A stretch of 64,000 nt of DNA from Henricia sp. BOLD:AAB3569 (taxonomy: Eukaryota; Echinodermata; Asteroidea; Spinulosida; Echinasteridae), in the NCBI GenBank assembly GCA_037783545.1, contig JBBELK010000949.1, forward strand, positions 62,001 to 126,000, in the 5' to 3' direction. Within the stretch, counting starts at the first letter, position 1; each line of letters starts with the position of its first letter. The notes beneath the pieces are model-generated. The model had not been told where the DNA came from. It made no database searches and worked only from the letters and a program-made list of their open reading frames with translations. Of this stretch, positions 1 to 13,000 are shown piece by piece. The position numbers and the translations under genes were made by a program.

Positions 1-862
1 ATATTAAAAAGAATCCAGGCAACATCGATCACCGAGGACAGGCTAGCGAAAGCTGCCAGTAAAAATCGGTTCATTGCCCACTGCTTGCCGCATGCAACTT
101 CCGCACGGATCGCCCTGGCCGCCACGGCCAAGTGCCCCATACATCACACACCACGTTGCACACACGCGTGCTATCGGTTTGCTTTGCGATGCAGCATGCA
201 GGCAAAGATGGCGCTTGCTTAGGGATTAGACTTGTACACGTCTCTTTAGCCATGCGTTGCAGTCGCCGCGTGGTACTACTGCATATTAAGCATACACTAC
301 ATACACAAGCGCAGTATGCAATGGCACTTGCTTGGCGAAGAGCAACTTGCGCAAGTTTGCTTCACAAAATTATTGAATCAATTGAGGGCGCTCTTTTTTG
401 CTCGGTAAAAAAAGTATGGCCTTGGAACGGCAAAAAAAGGAAAATAAAATATGGATCGCAAAACAAAAAAGTGGAAAATAAATTCTGGGATGCTCAACAA
501 AAAAGTGGAAATCCGCATCAGTCCCCTGATTATCAGATATGAAAACAATGAAAAACAAGGAATTGGAACCCGAAATGTTCCTTGAATGTAACAAAATGTG
601 TTAGGAGCAATCCACAAAGTACATATGCGCAGAGGGGGAAGGGGCATCAGAGTAAATGCGTACGCCAATGTTAAAGGTAAATGGCTGACATCATAACAAA
701 TTTTAGTGTAGGGAAGGGAGAGTCTAAAAAGTCGGCATTTTGGGTGTGCATAGTTAATAGTGCTCTTGTTATCAACGTTTGGCAGCTTTTCAAGCCTTAA
801 GGGAGCTGTTCATAACTAATCACGTTGAGAAACAGATGAAAGACTTGTTTATAGTACTGTAC
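1..862. other. Intron of gene 1, nothing else recognised
   Basis: Follows the donor of exon 28. Open frames here (for example 132-542 +) have no recognisable domain and no coding signature. I see no exon, RNA gene or clear repeat boundary. Confidence 0.5.
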
Positions 863-1030
863 CTGTAAGGCATATAGCAGCTGCTGGCAGGGCTAGGTTT
901 AAGGGACCACAGCCAGTAAACCATCCCTTATTAGGGCAATCCACGAGACTCGTCTCCGTACCGTCACACTCAACTTCAACCATCCAATTATCGGTAATTG
1001 TCACATCATCGTAATCTACAGATCTACCAG
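863..1030 (-). CDS. Gene 1 exon 28: SRCR5 second part, last exon in window
   Basis: 168 bp, phase 1 to 1. Encodes [24 protein letters not shown] and AAAICLT. Acceptor CCCCCAG, donor ACAG/GTACAG. It must splice to an exon left of base 1. Confidence 0.83.
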
Positions 1031-4000
1031 CTGGGGGAAAAAACAGAACATAAAGGGGACTTAAACCCACGAAACGAAAGATATTGTGCTAAACTAGAAA
1101 CTTGTACATTATTTTTATACAAAGAACGAATTTGCCCCGCGGGAAATCGAATATGACCTTCACAAAGAATGGCTTATGGGCACCACCATTTTGTCTGGAA
1201 ACATTTTCAATTCCCACCTGAGACAGCCCCGATGTAGCCCAGCTCCTTGCAGACGACAGACACATCCTTCTTATTCCACGTCCCGTCCTCACAGACATTA
1301 CCCCACATTCCATCATGGTACACCTCCACGCGACCCTCCCATGGGTTGGCATTCTCTTTGGAATTGACCAATCGTGCTGTCACATCCGAGCCGGACTCTG
1401 CTGGTTCATCTGGAATGCGAAGGTAAAAAGAGAACAGATGCCGTTAAATAGAGAAATTATTGACCTTTATTACGTTGCGTCCATCTTTGTCTTGTTCCCC
1501 ATAGTGCGTGTCGGGTACGATCAGTGCGTGTGGGTGACCGTGCGATAGCGCATGTAATCTTCATACCTGCCAACATTGCCGAGCAAACAAATCGGACTGT
1601 AGTATAAATTGCAATGGTCGAGTTGGTACAACGGTCAAGTTGACCTAGTACTGCACCTGTTTTCATGTACACAACACATGCGGCGTGCGCGGGGAGTCAG
1701 GTCAAGTCAACCGTTCCGATTGTTCCGATTTTCAACACTTAACGCCTAAAAATCGGAACAAATACAATAAAATCGGACTAGTTGGCAGGTATGAATCTTC
1801 CATTGTTGTTTTGAGAGAATCATTGTCTGCGTTTCACGTTTTCTTGATCATGTCACGTGTGTTTCATTGTGATGCACACAATGAACAATGCCAACACAAA
1901 CCAAACTATTTTTCCTGTACATTTGGTTACGTTCAGGGAAAAAGGGAAGATGGCCGCACTGTGATAAAGGCCTACTGCATCGGTCCATACGGTGAAGGTA
2001 CGATGGTCTAGTGAATACCGCATCAGACTTTGAGGTAATAAGTCTACGTGGTTTGAGGCCTGGTCACTGCTATCGCGTTGTGTCCTTATAGACAAGACAC
2101 TTTATCCCACATTGTCTCTCTCCACCCAGGTGTATGAATGGGTACCAGCAAATACTGGTCAGGAAACCCAACTTATTGCTGGGGGTAATGCTGTAACGAA
2201 GTCCGCAAGTTCGGGATCGGTTCGGTTCGGCAAAAGTTCGGTAATTTCTTCCCGAACATTTGTTCGGTTCGGGTTCGGCAAGTATTGTCGGCGGTGTGGG
2301 TTCCGGTTGAAAGTGATCACGCACGTGCAGCTAGCTTTCTTTATAAATTAGGGCCTATGTATTATTTTTATCTTTAAACCTGTCTTTTACACGATTTATT
2401 TGTCGTAATGAACAAGATAACGGTTTTGGTGGGATGAAATTGACCCGGGAAACTGAACGGAATCCGCGGCTGGAGTACGGCGCTACTATCGGAACTTGCG
2501 GTGTGCATGCATTTTGTGATTTGTACCATGTGCAAACCATCGTGAGACTGCGTGGGATAATATTTGTTCCTAGCCTTTGGTATTTATTTTCTGACGATTG
2601 TTTGTAGTACCCACAAGTATCGCTGTGTTTCTGTAAGAGGGCTTATTGATTTCCCTCAAAATGCTTTTCAGAATGTTGTGCGAAAAATTCTGTCTAAGAA
2701 AATTCTGTCCCGATACGCCATTTTCACAATGCAAATGTATACCACGCCACTAGAGGGCGTTTTCAATCAAACCGTTCCGATCAAACAGTTATTATCAGCA
2801 CATCGTGCAGATGCATACTGCGCGGTAACTCTATGGCTTTGGCACTTAACTCTATTTGATCGGCACCGATCGAGCGATGTCAGTGTAGATATCTATTGTG
2901 AAGTCATGTCGGTACGGAGTCATGTATGTCAGTACGGTGGGCGCCAGCGCCGGGCTCAAAATGTTGGATCAGATTTAGCACAAGAATTGCTTTGTACATT
3001 GCATATGACGTTCGACAGTTAAACACGAAGCGCTTTTGCAAGCATAAGAAGTCAATTCGAGTGGGTTTTTGACATTCAGGAAGCCAGCTCTCTTTCAAAT
3101 TTACAGTTAAAATACGTAAGATATGAAATTCAAAGTGAAACTCTCCCGAATAGCCGAACTGAGAGAAATGTTTGGTTCGGTCCGGTTCGGTTCGGAAGTG
3201 CCAAGTTCGGTAAAATCCCGTTCGGTTCGTATGTTCAGTTACAGCATTAGCTGGGGGTAAACCTGCAATAGACTGCCATCCCATCCCGGGGGTGAGCAAT
3301 AATGCTTAACCATGATAATGTTGAAAATTATGATGTTTATTGAGGAAAATCATAGAACCTGGAACCTTTTAGATATCAAAGATTTTATTAAAATTAAATT
3401 TTGTTAGAAATGTTGAGCATGGGCCAATTTCATGGCGCTGTTTAGCAGCAGATTTTTTGCTAACGGAGGCTCTGGCTATTTCATGGAGACCGTAACCTTA
3501 AGCACTACAAAACGTTTGCTAGCTTCAGAGGCAAAATTTGCTAAACACTAGTGATGCAACAATGCCCGTTTCCAAGCAAGTGCATGCCTAAGCACTCCAA
3601 GGCAGTGAAATAGCCTTAAAGTTAACACAGCGTTTCTGCTACAGTAAGCAGACGTTTTCAGCTAGCGCTTAAGCAGTTCCCTGAAATTGACCCATGGGGT
3701 TCATTTCACAAAAGTAGGACTTAGTGGAAAAGGTCTTAGCAATAGGAGTTGACTGTGCTTAAGTCATATAATAAGACTTAAGAACCCCTAAGATGGATCT
3801 TAGGATGTTTGTGAAATGAACCCCTGGTCATTACGCAGAAAAGCATAGTGTGTCTTATATCACTTTTTCCTTGAACGGGTCACACTAATTTGCCCACATG
3901 GGCCTTTACCCATTATCAAAACCGGTTAATTCATGCAAAGTCAATGCAATGTGTTAATGCCTGAAAAGCGCAGAATGACGAAAAAAACAAACAAAAACAC

Positions 4001-7000
4001 AAAACACACAAACCAAACCAGTACCTACAGTTGAGCGCTGAGAGGCAGCTCGCACCTTTCTCGCTCTCTCAATCCATCAAGTTTTTCACTGTTTCCTGTT
4101 GCTCTTTCTTTCCTTAAGCGCCCCGGAATAGATTTATCTAGATAGATGGCGCTATACAAGTGTGTATTATTATTATTATTATTATTATTACATTACCTGT
4201 GCATACAACAGCCCCAGCATACTCCGGAGAGCAAAACAAGTCTCCTTTCATGGTCAGCAAACATTCCTTTATGGTCAATTCATCCCCAGAACACGCTAAC
4301 TCCATGAGCTTTGGGGAACGGCTCGATGTCGTGATTCCAAGGTCGGCACCATAGACGGTTGAATCTACCCCGGAGTATTTCAGCTGACGGCACACGACCT
4401 CGGCCTGGGCAGAACTCCAGTCTTCAGAACAGATGTGACCCCATTCCTATAAAAATTTATAACACAATTTGTTTTTTTATTTATTAAAAATGTCAGGCTA
4501 GCTAGGCTTTAACTGCCACCATTTTTTTAAAAATTTGCCACCATTTTTTTTAAATTTAACGGCATCACAGACCCTATAAAAAATATTCACCAACTCAACA
4601 AAAATGACACTAAAACAGAATCATATCCTGTATTTCAGGTTTTTAATCTGACCAGGGGCCAATTTCACAAAGCGCTCAGAAGCATCTTATTAGGAAGGAT
4701 CAGTCTTACCTTGGGACATTGGTAAGAGAATTAGGACACACTGAACTTGTCTTAACCTTTGTGAAATTGATCCCAGGTCTCAGTGGCTAGTTGATAATTT
4801 GTACTAACTGGCGAGACCTATTACTTGGAATTTATTGGAATTGGAATTTATTTTATTCAGCCAATGCAAAAACGTTAAAAACGGCTTACATCGGTAATTA
4901 CATTGTTCCTCCTCGAGCTCAAACATTATACATATTAAAAACAATAAAACTGACAAGCAAATAACTTAGTTTACAACTATACAACGAACGACAATAACGA
5001 ATACACAACACTATCCACCAACACCAATTTAAAAACAAACTCAATACAGTTACTGACAATTAAAACCCATTAAACGCACGAACTGCCGATGGATAAAAAC
5101 TGCTTAAAAAACGTTTACTACCTCGAAAGGACCGAAGACGACGGCCGGACGTTAAAAAATTTAAATATTCATGTGCTGGATGGGACTTGTCGTCCATGAT
5201 AATTTTGGTACGGTTGCTCATTCTGTCCCTATAGATTTAAATACATGACCAGGGCCGATTTCACAAAGCGCTAAGTTGTGTCTTAGGAAGGGTCACTTTT
5301 CATTTATCTTGGGACATTTGTATGGGATTTAAATACTTGATTTAAATACATGACCAGGGCCGATTTCACAAAGCGCTAAGTTGTGTCTTAGGAAGGGTCA
5401 CTTTTCATTTATCTTGGGACATTTGTATGGGAATTAAGACTCATTGAGCTCGTCTTAACTTTTGTGAAATCAATCTCAGAAAAACCTTACTCAAATGATA
5501 GAAGTGGTCATACTGTCCAATGCGATAATTCCACATCAGATCATTTTTTTAATAGGAAAACAATAATTGAAGATGAATTGATATAAATGTGTGCGCACAC
5601 ATTTCTACAAGGGCATTCATAAATTTTATATTTACATAATAATAGAAAACTTACTCCAGCAAAATACACCTCCACCAGACCTTGATTTGGACTTGATCCA
5701 CCCCATAACCGCACCTCCAAGTCACCGTCTGAAAAAATAATAATAATGCGGATAAAGAAACTGCACAAGATGTAACTGATTTGCAGATGACTATTTTCAC
5801 CTATTCCTGTGACAATTGTCTAATCAAATTGTCTAATCATACACAAAATCATTCAAGCGGAATGCATATTCTCAATAAAATATCTGCGTACACTCCAGAA
5901 TATCCCTAACTTATCGTGAGTAGTGTATCTAGATTGTGGAATCATCTGACAGGCCAAATGAGTGTAAGAAAGGCACATTTTATCAAAAATGGGTTGATTG
6001 ATGCTAGTTACTATTTTTTTCAAGGAATTTGAGTTTTTCCAAGGAATTATGCCTTTGAAGAAGACCCAGCAATGGTCGGAAAGTGAGGCAACTAATTTTA
6101 CAGTGTGATTTCATGACGGGTCCTGCTATTTGGTCAAGCAGTTTAACTTTCTGTATTAATTATCTATTGCAAGACAAAATAATCTATGATCTCTTGATAT
6201 CAGAGTTAAGACATTTAAGTCGTCGTTGGAAATATTACAATCATATTATCACAATCGAGTCATTACAAAACATTTAAGCATCACGCAAAACGCACTACGC
6301 ACGATGCATGATGCATACATGGATTTTCGGCCTAAAGGGCAGAAAAATGGCTTTGCGTATGCCCCTGCCATTGGTTTGAACAGGAGCTGGTTTGCCGCTA
6401 GTGCGCGGCCTATTGCGGTGTGCAAAACGTTTTGAGCTTGGTCAGAGTTCAAATTTGTTGAACTTTGACCGTGGTGCACTGACCTTTACAGTGCCCAGCC
6501 AATGAGGTGTCAGAGAAGCTCCAAAATTACCAGAGTAAAATTTCCTATTTTGGAAAGATCAGTGATTCGGAACTCATGCAATGCAGTAAGCATAGCTTAA
6601 TAGCATGTTTTGTTCGGCGATAACGTCTATCACTCACCTTGCAAGCACACCACACCAGCATCCTCATTGTGATCGCAATTAGACTTCCCCCATCCACTGT
6701 GACTGCAGTAAGCCAGTCCAGGCTCCGTGCCTAAGCAGTTGACTTCATCCAGGAGTATATCCCCCTTGCCTTGACCGAATGCCGCCCCTGCAACAGCTTG
6801 GGCGGCCTTGGCAAACCCGAGCTGTCGACAGACGATGTCGGCATCTTGAATGTCCCAGCTGTCGTCGCAAACCACGCCCCATTCATCATTGTAGTTGAGC
6901 TCCACGCGGCCTTCGTAGGCACCGCGACCGTCAACAAGGCGCACAGGTACATCAGCCTTGTCCGCTGTTGAAGTAATAGAGTATAGCACCTCAACAACTA

Positions 7001-10000
7001 CTCTGCCTAAAACACAAGTTTTTCAGCAACTTGTTAACTAGGGGCCAATTTCATAGAGCTGCTTAAAGGCCCTGTAGATGATCTGTTTTTGAGCGATTCT
7101 GCGAATAAAACCATTATAAATCAAAAGAAAGACATCAACAAACTCATCCGAAGAAATTTCAGCTTTGTCAAATGTACCACATTTAAAAAAACAATGAAAA
7201 TCCATATGCATTTTCCTGGTCTTGGCGGGGTGTTTCAAATATTCGTTCTCAGTTGATCGGGTACTACATGTATGTGACTTGCGTCATGCACTCTGTGGTG
7301 CACATACTGCGTGTGCGCGCGATCCATAAAAATGCATCGCGTTGGAACACGCACACGGAGTACACAGCGCCCATGCATTTTGGACCGCGTAGATGCGAAC
7401 CAAAAATAAGTAAATAATTTTCTGGCAAAATTATATCATTTTGAGCGAAAACCTTTCATTGGATAGTTGCTAGTAATTCAATCTTTACTTGCAGAACTTT
7501 TTCCCTGTAAACTCGTCGAGTTTACAGGGGTCATTGCAAATGATCCACTGGGCCTTTAACAGCCTGTTTTCTCTTTAATAACCAAGCATCAGGCTATTTT
7601 ATAGACATCGTTAACGGTAAGCAACTGAAAACGTGCCTTAACTCCAGAGCCAAACTTAGTAACGTAACAATAGCTATTTCCAAGCGCACGCATGCTTAAC
7701 CACGCCGCGACCATAAAATAGCACTTAACTCATCTGCTACAGTAAGCACGCCGTTAATGCTTGCGCTTAAGCGGCTCTATAAAATTGGGCCCAGTTGACG
7801 CCATGATTGTTTTTTGCCCCCCAAAAAAATACAAATGTTATCAAAGGGCAAATGTGATTGGCCAAAAGTTAAGACTAGATCAAAATCCACAAATACTGAC
7901 ACCCGAGACTTCTCTTAAAGAGTTAGGACTTGACTTCAAGTTTATGTTATTATTCTTACTAATAACTTACGAGATTGGCAGGACACAACTGCACGAGTGG
8001 AGCACGACTCCGGTTTGTATTGGAAGCTACAATCAAAGAAGGACTTCTCAGTTCCAAGACACATGACCTCATCCAGAAGGTTCGGAAGTTGATCCCCAGT
8101 TGCAGGAATGCTGCAAAAGCAAATTGAAAGGCAAAAATCGGCCACAAAGTGGTTAGAATGTAGCTCGATTATTGACACACATTGATTATTCAATGAAGGT
8201 GTTTTATCTGAAATTAACTTATGTAAACAGGACTAACACTTAAACATTTTGGTCTGTTATGTTGCCCAAAGTACATGGGAAATTTGAACAGGGAGGTTAT
8301 AGTAAACACGCGGGACTGGCATAAATTGGTCACTAGTGCACGTCTATACATGTGCCCCTCGGGACTGTGAGTGACCACAAGAGGGTCCTAGTTCCCTCTT
8401 GTGGTCACTCACAGTCCCGAGGGGCACATAGACGTGCAAGAACATGTCTCTGGCCCAAATATAAATGCAATGAAATTTGCTAAGAAGCAATCCAACAACA
8501 TGTAGGTTTTGAACAAAAAGGCAGGATTTTTAATACTGATAAACACTTACGCACCTCAAGAGCTATAAGCAGAGCTAAGGAAACTGTGGCTTCTTAGCCT
8601 CAGTTTCTGAGTTGCTGTTCACCGACACAGTTGGCAACCTCCAGAGGGCTCGGGAACCGGTCACTAGTTTTTGAGACTAGTTCCCGGTCAGGAACACTAG
8701 CAGGGAATCACGTGCACGCAAATTCTTGATATGCATGTCTAGTTCACGGAGGAAATTCCATGCACTAGCCTGTTCAAGGAGGAAATTTCATGCACTAGCC
8801 TATAGTGAACCTGACGTGACTGCGATTCAGCCAGTCGAGGATGAGAATCAAAAAGAGGCATTATATAAAAAAGGTATGTTATCAGATTATTTGATACCTT
8901 GTTTGGGTAAAAATTTGGACCCTTGTATTTTTAAGTTTAAAAAAAAAAAAAAACTTACCTTTCTATTGTAGCTTGTAATGCCCAGGGGTAGTCTAGGTAT
9001 TTACACAGTATGTTGGCATCTTCGATGTCCCACAAGTAGCCACAGACATGACCCCATTTGCCATTAATACGCACTTCAACATGGCCTTCCAGCGGTGTTT
9101 TACCATCCACTAGGCGAACTATTGGTTGCTCTGTTGATGCAAAGAGACAGAATTTGATAGATAGACAACGTGCTGCCACTGGAGGACACGATACAGGCAC
9201 ACCTAATTTGGACATTTTTATTCCCTGATTTTTCAATAAAATATTCAGAGTTGGTGCTTAAATAGACCGATCTAGTAAGCTCCGCCCATTTTGGAATTGA
9301 CCAATCACAGCCTCAGGTTGAAGTAACCAAAATGTGGATCTCCATTTTGGTTACACGAGTCCTCAATTTTGTGCACAGAGCTACGGCGAAATGCAGCACG
9401 AGTGATGCAAAAACACCATAAACATTATTTTTTATCAGTGCAGAGGACCCCCGCCGGTTTAAAACGGATTGTATAAGACTGGCCAAACCTACTTTTAATC
9501 CCTTCATAAATGTGTTTTCGGTAAAACTCACTAAAATTAGCTGGTCATTTTGCTGTGTTGTGCATTCACTGCGTTCTAGATGTGTGTCGAGTTGTTTTTG
9601 TTCGATCGCTCGCGTTACGTGTAATGCAAGCGTGTTGTACGTGCACGCACACGACCGGATAGAAGTGCACATTTTGCTTTCGAGCGTGCAGTTTTTGTGT
9701 GCGTGTTTCAATACGCGCTGACCAGGGCTATATGTGTGGCATGTTGCTAGGCAATTGCTAAATAGTACTATTTAGGATGATCTAATTAAATATTATTTTT
9801 AAAATATACTCTCCTAATATAGTGAAACAATACAAATGTCCATGTGTTTGGGAAATCTGGATTCAGTGATAAAACAACTTGGCTCTACTGAGATTCAAAC
9901 CGTGGATCTTCTGCTTAATGCACCTATCAATTGTTTCCCCCCCACCCCCCCCCCGCACTACCCCACCCCATAGGTGGGGGTTTGGTCACATTTTCATGCC

Positions 10001-13000
10001 CCAGGGTGGGGCATTTGGCCCATTATCTGTGCATTTTTGTGCATGTTTTGCACCCGAGGGTGGGGATTTTTGTCACCTAAATGTTGCCCCAGGGGTGGGG
10101 ATTTTGTCACGCAAAAAGTGACAATACCCACCTCTTAGGTGGGGTAGCCCGGGGGGGGGGGGGGGGGGGGGGGGAGGAACAATTGATAGGTGCATAACGC
10201 CCAGATGCCCAACCAATTGAGCTATGAAGCCAACTGGTGGCCTGAAGTGTGACGTGGGTTGCCATGGCAATTGGCTCTAAACTATCATGGCCGTCGGCAA
10301 AAGTACCATTGGAAAAGCACAGGGACACGGTTTAGCGATTTTTAGTTAAGAGCCAATTGCCTAGGCAACCGACAAAAGGTGACGTATTCACTTCGGCAGT
10401 CTATTGCAGTTGTTCCTCACTGATTGGGATTGGCTATCACGTGAGCTTAGCAAGCCCTATAGAAGGATTAACCCTTCAATGAGATAACCACCCCTCCCAG
10501 AGACTCAGCTTGCCCCAATTATTAATTACAATTGTGATCATTTTTAGGAATTAATCACTTACTAAAATAGAAATGCAATTTTATTTTTTTTAAATGTCAA
10601 TTTTTGATCAGAACAGGCATTTGTTAAATACATGTAGAGTAAACTTGTGGATAACAAGGCACTAATCAACCAATCACTTTGGAATTCCTTCAAGACTGTT
10701 CCACTTCAGTGATTTTCTCCAGGGCCAAGAGGACCTGTTTGAACAAAGCGATTCCCACAGTAATGGAATGGGACATTCACCGTTTCTAAGAAAATCCTGC
10801 AGTTAGGTCTCAGAAAGTCCATTTGGGATGAGCTGACCTCTAGAGCAACGCATCACCAAACAGCCCTAGAAGTACGGGAGCTCAGGGAGGCACTTCAGGC
10901 AAAGTGGCAACACCCTGCCTCAGCAGCTCTTACGGTGGCTGGTGCAGACAGCCTTGCCACAAGAGGTGGTCACACACATTACTGACCAATAAAATGTCTA
11001 TTCCCAAAGATTTGGGTTAAAGACAGGTTTTTGTTTTGTGCTTTTCAACTCACCAACATTGCAAACGACGGTAGCTACACGCTTTGTCTGGCAGTCAATC
11101 GGAGTCCCAAAGTTCTTAAACTCGCACTCGTTGAGTGAATTCTCTGTGCCAGAGCACTTGATTCCATTAAGCCAGATTAGCTCAGACTGCATTGCTGGTT
11201 TATCGGAGACTATCACGGCACTAGCAAAGCCAAGCTGACTGCAGAGGATGTCGGCAGATGTTTTAGACCAACCGTCGGCGCAGACAGCACCCCAAGTTTC
11301 TTGATACGACACCTGTGTGTGTAAACAACAAATGTTAGTCTTCATACAAAGCCATGCTAGTTTCTGTTAGGTAAAACCTTTGTATTTTAAAACCAGTGAA
11401 ACTAGTTACACTCGATCACATTTTTGAGCTCCCCATTTTTCCCATGGGTGTTAAGATGTTGATACCGTATCATTTGTTATATTTTTCTCATTACCAATTC
11501 TGAGTTTCGCATTCTCAACCCGTAAATTTTCAAGGATATCAAAAAAAAAAAAAATGTTTTGTAAACGGATTTATCTGGTTCCATAAAGCAGTGCAGTGAT
11601 TAGACGAACCATGATTTACACAACACATTTTGAACTTCAACTTAGCCTCCGAGTGTTGCATGCAAAGTATGATCTTTTGTTAAGAAGATTCATACAATAA
11701 AAAAAAAAAAGACTCTGTACAGGACTTTGGTATTGCTCTTTTATTGCCAAAATTTGAACTTGTCACAATGACAATACATCACCTGTAGAACACCTTCATG
11801 TGGCGCTTCCCCACCGTCCAATCGCACGGTGAAATCAGCATCACTGGTATCTGTTACAGCTGTGAAGCACAAAACAAACACTCAATATAAACGGATGATA
11901 AAGTAAAAAAAAGTTCAACTGAGACATTCCTTTGTGCATGTTAATATATTGCTGCTTTTAAGTAGACTTGTGATAGACTAAAGGCCTGTCCACATTGGAC
12001 TTTTTTGGGGGAAAACTTACTAAGATGATGGGTACTTTTCCCATTTTAAGTCCAATGCGGACAGCCTAGGACGTTTTCTTCTCAGTAACTTTTCCCGAGT
12101 CCAGCGGTTACTTTTCCGGACCAGCTGCTGCCCAGGAAAATTGACCAGGGAACTTTTCCTGAGACAATAAGTCCAATGCGGACACATCAAGTAGGTAAAA
12201 GCGCTCTGGAAGCGTACGTCCGGGCCGTGAAGGTCGTACTGCGAGGGGGACACTGCGCATGCCCTCCCACGATCTCGGTAAAATTTTCCCGTGTCAAAAA
12301 GTCAAAATGCGAAAAGCAGTAAAATTTAGCCATTTTTCATTTTATCATCGTCTAGGTAAAACCTCCCAAAAAACAAGTCCAATGCGGACACAGCTTTAGT
12401 TACAGCCCTACAAGCATACTTGTGATGTTTTTAGTGCAAGGGGGTTGCTGAACTCTATACAATGGACGGACTGTACAACAGCAGATGTTCATGTGAAAAT
12501 TGAAGCAATGCGTCGGTCATTGTATTCTAGGCAAAACAATACCTTACCTAGACTGCTCCTTGGTCCATACGATCACTTGCATTCCACTTAAAATGTACTC
12601 TAACTTGTGAAAATAAATGCATTATTTAGTATGGTGCCCATTCGCCATTGAAATATTGCATTTGTTACTTTGCTCATCAATTGCACATCCATGCAACCCC
12701 CGAGAGAAAAACTGAGTTGAGGGAAAACCTGAGGGAGTATACCACTGTGCCTTATAGCTCAGCTGGTAGAGCGTGTGTCAGATGACATGGGGAAAATCTG
12801 AGAGAGTATACCAGTGCCTCATATATAGCTCAGCTGGTAGAGTGCTGCCTTGTGCGTCAGAGGTCTCAGGTTCGAATCCCGATGATTTTCTTTTAATTTT
12901 TTTCTCACCTCATGTTTGGTCTTGTGAAAATAGCGTAACCAGTCTAGCAAAGGCACTGTCTTACATGGGGTCAATTTCACAAAATGCTAAGATTCGTCCC

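Noticed and set aside
132..542. 136-residue plus-strand frame
   Set aside because: No domain, low-complexity Lys-rich tail, lies in an intron opposite gene 1.
12820..12892. tRNA gene candidate (TAGCTCAGCTGGTAGAG, GGTTCGAATCCC)
   Set aside because: The acceptor arms do not pair, the anticodon arm is poor and related copies are dispersed; it is a tRNA-derived SINE.
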